NCBI GenBank assembly: GCA_905181675.1
Contig: CAJIYZ010000057.1
Location: 1 to 40,503 of the forward strand
DNA: 40,503 nt
Reading direction: 5' to 3'
DNA from: Bacteroidetes bacterium MED-G20
GTDB lineage: Bacteria; Bacteroidota; Bacteroidia; Flavobacteriales_D; Parvicellaceae
The notes below the pieces were generated by a model. That model searched no databases, was not told the origin of the DNA, and worked only from the letters and a program-made list of their open reading frames with translations. This document shows positions 10,305 through 19,997 of the stretch, piece by piece. The position numbers were made by a program, and so were the translations under genes. The number at the start of each line of letters is the position of its first letter. Position 1 is the stretch's first letter.

Positions 10305-13300
10305 TTATTCTAGTAGATTTATATGTCCTCTTACTGAGTTAAAAGTATTGTCAAAGTCAAAATATTCAATAGCCCATATATAGCTATCTATTTTGCATTT
10401 ATTTCCTGCATATTTTCCATCCCAAAAATTATTTATTTCGGTTGTATGGTAGATTTCTTCCCCCCATCGATTGTAAATCCATAATTCAAAACTTTTAATA
10501 TTTTCTCCAATTATTTCAAATTCATCATTGTTTAAATCGCCATTTGGAGTAAAAGTGTTTGGCACAAAAATAGAACCCTTTATATTGACTTCAACCGTGT
10601 CGGAATCAAAACAGCCAATAGAATCTGTAACATTTAATATATATAGTGTTGTTTCCGTAGGGTTTATTTGAGGATTTAAGCAATTAAAACAAGAAAGCCA
10701 AGATGAAGATTCCCAGAAATAATTATTGCTATTTGTATTGCCATTTAAAGTAATAGATTCACCGTAAGTCATCCAGAAATCTGTGCCAGCATTTACAATA
10801 GGAAAAGGAGCTACATTGACAGATACCTCAAAAGTGTCTTCACACCCAAAACTATTTTCGATTATCACCTTGTATTCTGTGTTTTGTAACGGGTATGCAT
10901 AGGTCCAACTACTGTCATAGTTAGATAAATTATTACTTGGATACCAAAAATATTGGATGCCGTCTTGAGCATAAATTTCTGCACTATCTCCAATACAAAT
11001 TGAAGTATCTCCAAAAGCACTTCCAGAATACCCAAAAACAAGAACACTAATAGAATCTGACGCTTGACCACAAGCATTTTGAGAAGTCATATAAAAAGTC
11101 ATATTAGAATCACTCTTAATCCATATGTTATTTCCAATGGTGTCGTAAGAATTGATCAAGGGATTCCATGTAGCAGATTCTATATTCATTGGAGAAACCA
11201 ATATGGAATCTCCAAAGCATAAGTTTAGTGTGTCCTGTAGAATAATATTTGGAATTGAAACATCTACATCAATATATACTGAATCTGTATATACGCATCC
11301 GTTTGGTGTAGTGATATCTACATAATAAGTCGTGCTTTGGCTTGGATTTACAATAGGATTTGCACTGTCAACATATGTTATGTTGGCTCCTGACCATCTG
11401 TAAGTAACTCCCCCAATTGCAAATAGGGATAAACTGTCCTCTTTGCAAATTACACTATCGTTACATGTTTGGTAAATATCAGTTGGTAGGTTTACATCAA
11501 AATAGGTAGTGTCTATCCCACAGCTATCAAATGCTATTAGCATATAAGTAGTTGAAACCGATGGAGTAGCAATAACCTGTTGAGAAATACTATCGGATAG
11601 TGAACTAGTTGGAGACCAAATAAAGTTGGAACCTCCATAAGCATTTAAAGTTGATACAGTCCCAGGGCACAAAATACTATCTCCAATAACCATAGCATTA
11701 TTTACAGCATAAATATTTATTTGAATATTTGCAGTATCTGAAAGTACACAAGCATTAGAATCAGAAACTATCAAAGTCACATGGTAAGTTCCTGTGTCAC
11801 TGTAATTGTGATTTGGACTATCTATATTTGAGGTATTCCCATCTCCGAAATCCCAAAGGTATTGGTTGCCACCTTGAGAAAGACTCGTGAACTGATAAGA
11901 ATTTGGTAGACAGGCAAAGTAGTTAGGGATACTAATACTTGAACTTATACTTTCTAAATCAAATTTAAAAGCGCCAAGATTGCAAAATTGACCTCCGTTG
12001 TTATTAGAAACGACATTTGGTGTTGTTGGAAAATCGTTATTTCCTTGGCACCCAGCGCATACAGCTTGGTAAATTTTACCATTTTTATCAAATCTACTAG
12101 TTCCTCCATCAACATGCTCCTTGCTTTGATTTCCCCCAAAATAATCTCCGTATAACATCGATTGCATATCTAGATCAAAAACTGCTAAATAGAAATCAGA
12201 TCCATCTGTATTACTTTGAATAGAATTTACCAAAGGCATATTATTTGAGGTTCCATTTAATGAATTTAGCCCACCCCAACCTGAGATATAAATTAGCCCA
12301 CAGTTAGATACTAAAAATGCTGATGGTGTAATGTTTTTAGATAAGCTTCCATTCCCAAAACTTGTGGAGACTAAAGTATTGGATAGATTAGAATCTAGCT
12401 TGTGAATAAACTGAGAACCTATAGAATTATAAACATTTGCAGGGTAAATATTGTAGGAAGAATCTGTCAATCCAAATAAAAACACATCGTTATTTAAATC
12501 TATTTGTACAAAGTAGCACTGATTAAAACCTCCGTCGCCAATATAAGTGGAAGCTAAAACATTGCCATTGGATGTTAGATATTTGGTTGCAAAACCATCA
12601 ATATTTCCACTGTATGCCGTGTTAACAGCCCCAGTAGTAGTAATGAAGTCGCTACTCATTGTTCCACCTGTAATTAAAGGTTGATTTTGATTATTTAACT
12701 GAATTGAATATCCGGCATCATCATTAGAACCACCATTGTAAGTACTCCATAATAGACTAGATAAATCATTATTTAACATAAAAGCAACAGCATCTTGTTG
12801 TCCTCCAATTGTGTTTTGAGATGCATTCGCTAATGGGAAATCAATCGAAGAACTGCTTGAAGCAACATAGCAATTTCCTTGACCGTCTAGTGTTATTTCC
12901 CCACGATATTCATCTGCATAAAAATGACAGAGATTATTGCTGTTGTAACTATTGGCACCAGATTCATTTATGCCATCGTTTTTACTCCCTCCTACAAATG
13001 TAGATCCCAATAAATTACTTCCATCATTAGAAAATTTAGTTACAATAATGTCTGTTCCATTGGGATATTCTAAGTAATAGGATGTTGATCCTTGTGGATA
13101 GTTTATAAAACCAAAGAAATCTCCACCGTTAAAGGAAGTGTCGTAAGCATTTAATGAAGTTGGAAAATCAGAAGAACCAGTACTGCCAAAAACGAACAAT
13201 TCATTGTTGTCATTTACCACCAAACTGTGGGGGTTTTCGTTTCCACTTCCACCAAGATAAGTACTATATTTTAGAGAATCTCCATTGGTGGAAAATTTAC

Positions 13301-14231
13301 TAATACAAATATCTGTTCCATTATTGCCATTTCCTATTCCGCCGTTGTGAAAAATGTCGTAGGCTCCTAATGAAAATGGATATCCATTCCCAAATGATAT
13401 ACTCCCAGCATATAAATGTCCTAAATCGTCGTAAGTAGCTGTCTCTCCCCAATTATTGGTGGAAGATCCTGAGTATGTAGAGAAAATTAAAATAGGATCA
13501 ATAATGAGTGGGTAGTTCTTGTTGTAACTATCTAAAATTTTGAAACTTAATTCTTCGTCTTGAAGATGGAACTTGCATTTTATAATTTTTTTTACTCCAT
13601 TGATAATTTGATAACTTAAAGGAGCTTGCTCAATTATATTTCCAATGCAAGTTTCTAAAATAAGATGTCCAGATTTAATATAAATATTATTTAGACCTTG
13701 GTATTCAATTTTTATTGAATTTGTTTTTCCACCTGGATTAACAATAAAATCATACTTTAATTTGCCTCCATATGAATAATAACTTAAGTCTACTCCATCG
13801 TATATGTTTTGATATTTTATTTTATTGTAGATGGGAACATTGGACTTCCATTTGCTAGAATCAGCTCCAATAAAATAGTTGTAATAAGCATCAATTTTCT
13901 CACTTCCAATAACTTTCAAGTTTTTATTACATCCAATAAAATTATTTTCATATACATGTCCCAAAACTTTTTTAAAACTAGTGTCACCATGCCTTATTGC
14001 ATCAATTTTATCCCTTTCAAAAAGGTCAAATTTCATTTTGTTTTCCTCAAAATATATATTCCCTGCTCTATGTTCAAGTTTGAAAATAATATTGCTTTTA
14101 AATTGTCCGTAGTTTGGAATAAACCTTGGATTTTCATTTCCTAGAGTATTTAGGAGAATAAAAAAACTAACTCCAAATAGAATAAATTTATCTAAGACAC
14201 TATTTTTAAAAAGTTTTTTCAAATTTAACAA
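10305..14231 (-). CDS. Large secreted SBBP/PKD repeat protein with type-B T9SS (gliding motility-associated) C-terminal domain
   Basis: Signal region; DUF7948-like N-terminus (NPRFIPNYGQFK...); repeated STYLGGSGN-type SBBP segments; PKD motif YLWDFGDGNTS; several Ig-like repeats; C-terminus FVPNTFTPNGDLNNDEF...IYNRWGEEIYHT...WDGKYAG. Confidence 0.92.
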   Translation of the reverse strand: MLNLKKLFKNSVLDKFILFGVSFFILLNTLGNENPRFIPNYGQFKSNIIFKLEHRAGNIYFEENKMKFDLFERDKIDAIRHGDTSFKKVLGHVYENNFIGCNKNLKVIGSEKIDAYYNYFIGADSSKWKSNVPIYNKIKYQNIYDGVDLSYYSYGGKLKYDFIVNPGGKTNSIKIEYQGLNNIYIKSGHLILETCIGNIIEQAPLSYQIINGVKKIIKCKFHLQDEELSFKILDSYNKNYPLIIDPILIFSTYSGSSTNNWGETATYDDLGHLYAGSISFGNGYPFSLGAYDIFHNGGIGNGNNGTDICISKFSTNGDSLKYSTYLGGSGNENPHSLVVNDNNELFVFGSTGSSDFPTSLNAYDTSFNGGDFFGFINYPQGSTSYYLEYPNGTDIIVTKFSNDGSNLLGSTFVGGSKNDGINESGANSYNSNNLCHFYADEYRGEITLDGQGNCYVASSSSSIDFPLANASQNTIGGQQDAVAFMLNNDLSSLLWSTYNGGSNDDAGYSIQLNNQNQPLITGGTMSSDFITTTGAVNTAYSGNIDGFATKYLTSNGNVLASTYIGDGGFNQCYFVQIDLNNDVFLFGLTDSSYNIYPANVYNSIGSQFIHKLDSNLSNTLVSTSFGNGSLSKNITPSAFLVSNCGLIYISGWGGLNSLNGTSNNMPLVNSIQSNTDGSDFYLAVFDLDMQSMLYGDYFGGNQSKEHVDGGTSRFDKNGKIYQAVCAGCQGNNDFPTTPNVVSNNNGGQFCNLGAFKFDLESISSSISIPNYFACLPNSYQFTSLSQGGNQYLWDFGDGNTSNIDSPNHNYSDTGTYHVTLIVSDSNACVLSDTANIQINIYAVNNAMVIGDSILCPGTVSTLNAYGGSNFIWSPTSSLSDSISQQVIATPSVSTTYMLIAFDSCGIDTTYFDVNLPTDIYQTCNDSVICKEDSLSLFAIGGVTYRWSGANITYVDSANPIVNPSQSTTYYVDITTPNGCVYTDSVYIDVDVSIPNIILQDTLNLCFGDSILVSPMNIESATWNPLINSYDTIGNNIWIKSDSNMTFYMTSQNACGQASDSISVLVFGYSGSAFGDTSICIGDSAEIYAQDGIQYFWYPSNNLSNYDSSWTYAYPLQNTEYKVIIENSFGCEDTFEVSVNVAPFPIVNAGTDFWMTYGESITLNGNTNSNNYFWESSSWLSCFNCLNPQINPTETTLYILNVTDSIGCFDSDTVEVNIKGSIFVPNTFTPNGDLNNDEFEIIGENIKSFELWIYNRWGEEIYHTTEINNFWDGKYAGNKCKIDSYIWAIEYFDFDNTFNSVRGHINLLE

Positions 14232-14250
14232 CTGATTATATTTATCTTTC

Positions 14251-14258
14251 CAAATATA
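14251..14258 (-). promoter_or_regulatory. Candidate -7 element TATATTTG for the large secreted protein
   Basis: Exact TAnnTTTG match on the minus strand about 20 bp upstream of the TTG start at 14231; no clear -33. Confidence 0.4.
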
Positions 14259-14306
14259 AGTTAGAATTAATGAAAAATTGTACTCTTTTAAAGTTAAAAA
14301 AACCTA

Positions 14307-16214
14307 ATGAGTGACCCTATAAAACACGAGTGTGGTATTGCTCTTTTAAGACTAAAAAAACCATTAGAATTTTATTTAGAAAAATATGGAACTGCACTTT
14401 ATGGTTTAAATAAAATGTACTTGCTGATGGAGAAGCAACACAATAGAGGGCAAGATGGTGCAGGGTTGGCCAACATAAAGTTTGATGTTGCTCCGGGAAC
14501 AAGATATATTAGTCGATACAGAAGCGTAAAGAGTCAACCTATTAAAGACATTTTTTCCTACATAAATAAAAGGTTTGAGTTACTTCACGAAACTCAACCT
14601 GAAAAACTAATTGATGTTGACTATCTAAAATCTCATGAGGCATTTACTGGAGAACTTTTCTTGGGACACTTAAGGTATGGTACTTTTGGCGGTAATAAAG
14701 TTGAAAACTGTCATCCTTTTTTAAGACAAAATAATTGGATGACCAGAAACCTTGTTGTCGCAGGAAATTTCAATCTTACCAACGTAGAAGAACTGTTTGA
14801 TATCTTGGTTAATATTGGACAGCATCCAAAAGAAGTTTCAGATGCAGTTACAATCATTGAAAAAATTGGCCACTTTCTAGACCAAGAAAACACCAAATTA
14901 TTTAGAGAATACATCAATAAAGGACTAGACAATAAAGAGATTTCGTCTTTGATCGCAGAGAATTTAAATATTCAAAATATTTTAAAGAATGCTTCTTCTG
15001 ACTGGGACGGTGGGTACACTATGGCAGGATTATTTGGACATGGAGATGCTTTTGTAATACGTGATCCAAACGGGATAAGACCTGCTTTTTGGTATGAAGA
15101 TGATGAAGTATTTGTAGTTACATCTGAAAGACCAGTAATTCAAACAGCTTTTAATGTTAAGTGGGAGGAAATTAATGAGCTAAAACCTGGTAATGCTCTG
15201 ATTATTAAGAAAAACAACATTAATAAAGAAGTAGAAATAAATTCTCCAAAAGAAATAAAAAAATGTTCCTTTGAGAGAATCTATTTTTCAAGAGGAACTG
15301 ATAAAGATATTTACAAGGAGCGGCTAAAATTAGGTAGCCTTGTTGTTGATCAAATTTTATCTTATATAGATAATGATTTAGTAAATGCAGTATTTTCTTT
15401 TATTCCTAATACTGCAGAAATGTCTTATTACGGAATGATTAAAGAGTTAGAGAATCGCTTATCTATTATGAAGCAAGAGCAGATAAAATCATTAGATCCA
15501 AAGTCTGAACTTTACGATGAAAAACTGAAGAAAATTTTAGCATTTAGAACCCGAGCAGAAAAAATAATGGTTAAAGATGCTAAATTAAGAACTTTTATAA
15601 CTCAAGACGATTCTAGAGATGAAATGGTAGCTCATGTATATGACATTACTTACGGATCCTTAAGAAGAAATAAAGATACAGTTGTAATTATCGATGATTC
15701 TATTGTAAGGGGAACTACCTTGAAACAAAGTGTTATTAGAATTTTAGACAGGTTGGAACCTAAGAAAATTGTCATTGTTTCTTCTGCTCCACAAATAAGA
15801 TATCCTGATTGTTATGGTATAGATATGGCCAAAATTGGAGATTTTATTGCATTTCAAGCAGCTATAGCTTTATTAGATGATAGAGGAATGGAGAATGTTA
15901 TTGAAGAGGTTTATCAAAAATGCAAAAAATCAGAAATTGACAATACCCTTAAAGATCAAAACCACGTTCAACTTATTTATAAATCCTTCTCTGATCAAGA
16001 AATTTCAGATAAGATTTCAGTACTATTAAAGCACGAAAATATTAATGCAGAAGTAAAAATAATTTTTCAAACTGTAGATAATTTACATATAGCCTGTCCT
16101 GGTCATACAGGCGATTGGTATTTCACTGGAAACTACCCAACTCCAGGTGGAAATAAAGTGGTAAATAGATCATTTATAAATTATGTTGAGGGGATAAATA
16201 AAAGAGCTTATTAA
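14307..16214 (+). CDS. Amidophosphoribosyltransferase-like protein (long Bacteroidota PurF paralog)
   Basis: HECGIALLRL near-N-terminal Cys, NRGQDGAG, GHLRYGTFGG, PRPP motif VVIIDDSIVRGTT, YPDCYGIDMA; 635 aa. Confidence 0.85.
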   Translation: MSDPIKHECGIALLRLKKPLEFYLEKYGTALYGLNKMYLLMEKQHNRGQDGAGLANIKFDVAPGTRYISRYRSVKSQPIKDIFSYINKRFELLHETQPEKLIDVDYLKSHEAFTGELFLGHLRYGTFGGNKVENCHPFLRQNNWMTRNLVVAGNFNLTNVEELFDILVNIGQHPKEVSDAVTIIEKIGHFLDQENTKLFREYINKGLDNKEISSLIAENLNIQNILKNASSDWDGGYTMAGLFGHGDAFVIRDPNGIRPAFWYEDDEVFVVTSERPVIQTAFNVKWEEINELKPGNALIIKKNNINKEVEINSPKEIKKCSFERIYFSRGTDKDIYKERLKLGSLVVDQILSYIDNDLVNAVFSFIPNTAEMSYYGMIKELENRLSIMKQEQIKSLDPKSELYDEKLKKILAFRTRAEKIMVKDAKLRTFITQDDSRDEMVAHVYDITYGSLRRNKDTVVIIDDSIVRGTTLKQSVIRILDRLEPKKIVIVSSAPQIRYPDCYGIDMAKIGDFIAFQAAIALLDDRGMENVIEEVYQKCKKSEIDNTLKDQNHVQLIYKSFSDQEISDKISVLLKHENINAEVKIIFQTVDNLHIACPGHTGDWYFTGNYPTPGGNKVVNRSFINYVEGINKRAY

Positions 16215-16227
16215 TAAGATTGGAGAT

Positions 16228-16935
16228 ATGAGTAATTCTAATGATGTACGTGGATGGTATAATAATTTTTCAAAAAATCAGACTGAAACTGGAGTGAATA
16301 TTCGTCATTATAAAATAATGAATGAATTAATTAAAAGTGGTCTGAGAAAAGACAGTATTGTATTAGAAGTTGGATGTGGAGTAGGAACGTTAACTGTTTT
16401 ATTAAATAAGTTTTTATCTAGAGGGAAATTAGTAGCAACAGATATTAGTGATGAATCGATAGAAAAAGCTAAAAAAAGAATTCCCAATTCTAACAAGATT
16501 GATTTTTTTGTTACTGACATGAAAGATTTCTCGTATCCCAAAAAGTTTGACTTTATTGTTCTTCCAGATGTTTTGGAACACATTCCAATCGATCAACATA
16601 AAGAATTATTTACTTGTTTTGAAGAAAATATGAACGAAAAATCTATGGTTTTTATTCATGTTCCCCATCCAAGAATGATAGAGAATGTTAGAAAATTGAA
16701 TCCTGAAAGACTGCAAATTATTGACCAGTCTATCGAAGCTGAAAGATTACTTTCTGACGCTTGTTCTAATACTTTAACCCTTATCAGTTATGAACCGTAT
16801 GCGCTTTTTCAAGATAAAGATGATTATGTAGTTATTAAGTTCACTAAAAAGAATTTTGTCAATTATAAGCCAATAAGTAAATTATCAATCATTTATAAAA
16901 AGACTATTGAAAGGGTTAAATTTATATTTTCCTAA
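16228..16935 (+). CDS. Class I SAM-dependent methyltransferase
   Basis: VLEVGCGVGTLTVLL motif I, VATDIS, DFIVLPDVLEHI. Confidence 0.9.
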   Translation: MSNSNDVRGWYNNFSKNQTETGVNIRHYKIMNELIKSGLRKDSIVLEVGCGVGTLTVLLNKFLSRGKLVATDISDESIEKAKKRIPNSNKIDFFVTDMKDFSYPKKFDFIVLPDVLEHIPIDQHKELFTCFEENMNEKSMVFIHVPHPRMIENVRKLNPERLQIIDQSIEAERLLSDACSNTLTLISYEPYALFQDKDDYVVIKFTKKNFVNYKPISKLSIIYKKTIERVKFIFS

Positions 16936-16943
16936 AATTTAAA

Positions 16944-18005
16944 ATGAAAAAGGATGTAGTATTATATATATCACCATCTGATTCTGAATTCGTTAAAAAA
17001 GACATTAATTTTTTAAATAGTCATTGTAAGGTAATTCACTATTCACAAGACTGGGGAAATAAGGCTCAAATCCTAAAGTTATTTTTAAATCAGTTTTTCT
17101 TTTTAGTAAAAACAGTCAGAAAATCGGATTCTATCTTTATTATGTTTGGTGGATATTGGTCTTTCTTGCCATCTATTTTTGGTAAAATATTTAATAAGCG
17201 GGTGTATATAATTTTAGGTGGAACTGACTGTGTTTCTTTTCCATCTATCAATTACGGAAGTTTAAGAAAAAAAGTACTTAAAAAATTTATTCATTGGTCT
17301 TATAGAATGGCAACTAGATTGCTTCCTGTAGACGATTCTTTGGTGTTTTCAGAAAATATATACTATGAAAATAGGGTTTTTAATAATCAAGGGTTTAAAT
17401 ATTTTTTCCCCAAATTAAAAACTCCTTACTCAGTGATTAACAACGGATTTAATCCAGCTTTTTTTAATGGAAATATAAATCATAAAACACAAAACAGTTT
17501 TATATCGGTTGCTTTGACAGATGACTTTAACAGATTTAAATTAAAGGGAATAGATAAAATCTTTTTTTTAGCAAAGGAATTTAAAGACTGTAGTTTTACC
17601 ATAGTCGGCCTAAAAGACCAGTTTAAAAATCAATTGAAAAGCGTGCCAAAAAACATAGAGATCTTAAGCTTTTTATCTCAAGAAGATCTACTTATTCACT
17701 TAAATAGGAGTGAGTTTTATCTTCAGTTATCTATCTCAGAAGGATTTCCTAATGCTTTATGTGAGGCAATGTTATGTGGCTGTATTCCGATTGGATCTAA
17801 AGTAGGTGCAATTCCTAAAATTATTGACAATACTGGCTTTTTAATGGAAAGCTCCAATAATAATTATATTAAAAAAGAGTTTAATAAAATACTAACTATA
17901 AATATTTCAAAAAGAAAAGAGTTAGCTAAAAGCGCAAGGTTAAGAGTTGAGAATGAATTTCATATTCAAAATAGAGAAGATAAATTTTTAGATTTAATTA
18001 AATAA
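16944..18005 (+). CDS. Glycosyltransferase (GT4-like)
   Basis: C-terminal GT-B motifs: FYLQLSISEGFPNALCEAMLCGCIPIGSKVGAIPKII. Confidence 0.85.
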   Translation: MKKDVVLYISPSDSEFVKKDINFLNSHCKVIHYSQDWGNKAQILKLFLNQFFFLVKTVRKSDSIFIMFGGYWSFLPSIFGKIFNKRVYIILGGTDCVSFPSINYGSLRKKVLKKFIHWSYRMATRLLPVDDSLVFSENIYYENRVFNNQGFKYFFPKLKTPYSVINNGFNPAFFNGNINHKTQNSFISVALTDDFNRFKLKGIDKIFFLAKEFKDCSFTIVGLKDQFKNQLKSVPKNIEILSFLSQEDLLIHLNRSEFYLQLSISEGFPNALCEAMLCGCIPIGSKVGAIPKIIDNTGFLMESSNNNYIKKEFNKILTINISKRKELAKSARLRVENEFHIQNREDKFLDLIK

Positions 18006-18010
18006 TCACA

Positions 18011-19477
18011 TTGGGAGTTATACAAAAACAAGGACTACTTAATACTGTTATTACTTATTCCGGAGTGGTAATTGGTTTTGTTAGTTTGTTGTTTATTCAA
18101 CCTCAATTATTAACTAGTTCAGAACTAGGACTTGTTAGAATTCTACTGGCATTTTCTACGATAGTTGCAACTGTTATGCCTTTAGGAGTTGGTAATATTA
18201 ACACTAAATTTTTCCCTCATTTTCGAAATAAAGAAAAAAAGCACTACGGTTATTTTGGCTTTATGCTTTTATTTTTAATTGCTGGCTTTATAATTTGTAC
18301 CGCTTTAATTTTTCTTTTTAAAAGTAACATTATTGAGCTTTATTCCGAACAATCTCCACTATTTGTAAATTATTTTTACTTGGCAATTCCTTTTGCATTT
18401 ATCATTGCTTGTGTTGCTATTCTAAATACTTATGTTTCTTCGCTTTACAAAACTGTTGCAGTAACTTTTTGGGATTCTATAATGAATAAACTACTATTTG
18501 TGGTAGTCATTGTTCTTTATTATTTAGAGATTCTTAGCTTCGATTTATTTGTTTTTTCGTTTATTGGTTTATATGTTATACAAGTCTTATTTCTTTTAAT
18601 ATATGCATTAGTTACGGATTCAGTTTCGCTAAGAATTAATTTTCCTAAAATAAAATCAGTGGGTGTAAAACCTATGATTAAATATGGACTTCTTTTATCC
18701 TTAGCCTCTATTTCTTCTTCTGGACTGAAGCTTATAGATACAGTAATGATTGGTGCATTTCTCGAGTTAGATTTTGTTGGAATTTTTGCAGTAACTTCTT
18801 TTATAGCATTGATAATAGAAATCCCCTTAACCTCACTTGAAAAGATTTCAAATGTCCAAATTGCCAGGTTTTGGGTAGAAAATAATATTGAGGGAATAAA
18901 AAATATTTATAAAAAATCCGTAAGATATTTAATGCTAATTGGAGGAATATTGTTGATTGGTATATTATTGAATATACAAGACATGCTTTCATTTCTTCCG
19001 CAACAATATGCTGATGCTAAAAATGTAACTATCATAGCTTCTATTGGGGCATTTATTAATATATCAACAGGACTTAATAACGCTGTTTTATTTAATTCAA
19101 ATAAATATATATATGGGACATATCTTTTGTTGTTACTATTAGTTTTGGCGGTAATTAACAATCTTATATTTATCCCACTTTTGGGAATTGAAGGCGCTGC
19201 TTTCGCCTCTGCCTTGTCATCGGTTATTTATAATATTATCAAATTTATAATTATCAAAATAAAGTTTAAGATGCAACCCTATGACTTAAGTGCTCTTAAA
19301 ATTCTATTAATTATTAGTGTTACTTATTTTATTGGTTGTTTAATACCGTCATTTGAGTTTACAGTTTTATCTATGGTGTTCAGATCTGTAATAGTTTCAT
19401 TTTTATATGTGTCTTTGGTATATCTATTTAGAATTGTACCAGAGTTTGATCACTACTTTAAACTTAAGTTTAAATAA
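18011..19477 (+). CDS. Polysaccharide flippase (MOP/Wzx-like)
   Basis: Multi-TM protein with N-terminal YSGVVIGFVSLLFIQPQLLT and C-terminal LLGIEGAAFASALSSVIYNI; TTG start. Confidence 0.85.
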   Translation: MGVIQKQGLLNTVITYSGVVIGFVSLLFIQPQLLTSSELGLVRILLAFSTIVATVMPLGVGNINTKFFPHFRNKEKKHYGYFGFMLLFLIAGFIICTALIFLFKSNIIELYSEQSPLFVNYFYLAIPFAFIIACVAILNTYVSSLYKTVAVTFWDSIMNKLLFVVVIVLYYLEILSFDLFVFSFIGLYVIQVLFLLIYALVTDSVSLRINFPKIKSVGVKPMIKYGLLLSLASISSSGLKLIDTVMIGAFLELDFVGIFAVTSFIALIIEIPLTSLEKISNVQIARFWVENNIEGIKNIYKKSVRYLMLIGGILLIGILLNIQDMLSFLPQQYADAKNVTIIASIGAFINISTGLNNAVLFNSNKYIYGTYLLLLLLVLAVINNLIFIPLLGIEGAAFASALSSVIYNIIKFIIIKIKFKMQPYDLSALKILLIISVTYFIGCLIPSFEFTVLSMVFRSVIVSFLYVSLVYLFRIVPEFDHYFKLKFK

Positions 19478-19496
19478 AGTTTCCCATAATAATTAT

Positions 19497-19997
19497 TTAG
19501 GACTTGAATATTGGCACATTAGAACAAGCTTCTCCAAACATTAAGGATTTAACATTCTCAATTAATTTGTTGCTTAGTTGAACATAACTGTCTTCAGGAA
19601 TATAGGTGTCTGTACAACCCTTAAGAAGAACTCTTTTATTTACTAACGGTTTGATATCAAAATCATTAATATTTAGAGTAAATATTAATTTTTCAAGATC
19701 TTTTTCATTTCCATAAATTATACTTGATGCGTAAGGGTTCAGATATTTTGTAAGAAGCATATAGGCCCAAACTGGGATTATAGTATCGTTTGAACAATGT
19801 AAAGAGACAAATGTGTCTTTATAATCTTCCCATTTTTCTGTTTTTAAATGCTCTCTAAATTTTTTTTCTTTGAGAACCATCCCCTCAAATAGCCAGTTTT
19901 TAACATCTATAACTTTTCTTTTCTGAGACCCTTTAAAAGTCTTCATATCCAATGTTATTAGACCACTTAATGCTATTTTATTTACTATTTCGCTCAA
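19497..19997 (-). CDS. DUF2480 family protein
   Basis: MSEIVNKIALSGLITLDMKTF... and DTFVSLHCSNDTIIPVWAYMLLTKYLNPYA resemble DUF2480; TTG start overlapping the upstream TGA. Confidence 0.75.
   Translation of the reverse strand: MSEIVNKIALSGLITLDMKTFKGSQKRKVIDVKNWLFEGMVLKEKKFREHLKTEKWEDYKDTFVSLHCSNDTIIPVWAYMLLTKYLNPYASSIIYGNEKDLEKLIFTLNINDFDIKPLVNKRVLLKGCTDTYIPEDSYVQLSNKLIENVKSLMFGEACSNVPIFKS

Noticed and set aside
10865-14144. Small ORFs in other frames within the large secreted protein gene
   Set aside because: Overlap a continuous 1308-aa gene with clear domains; no independent support.
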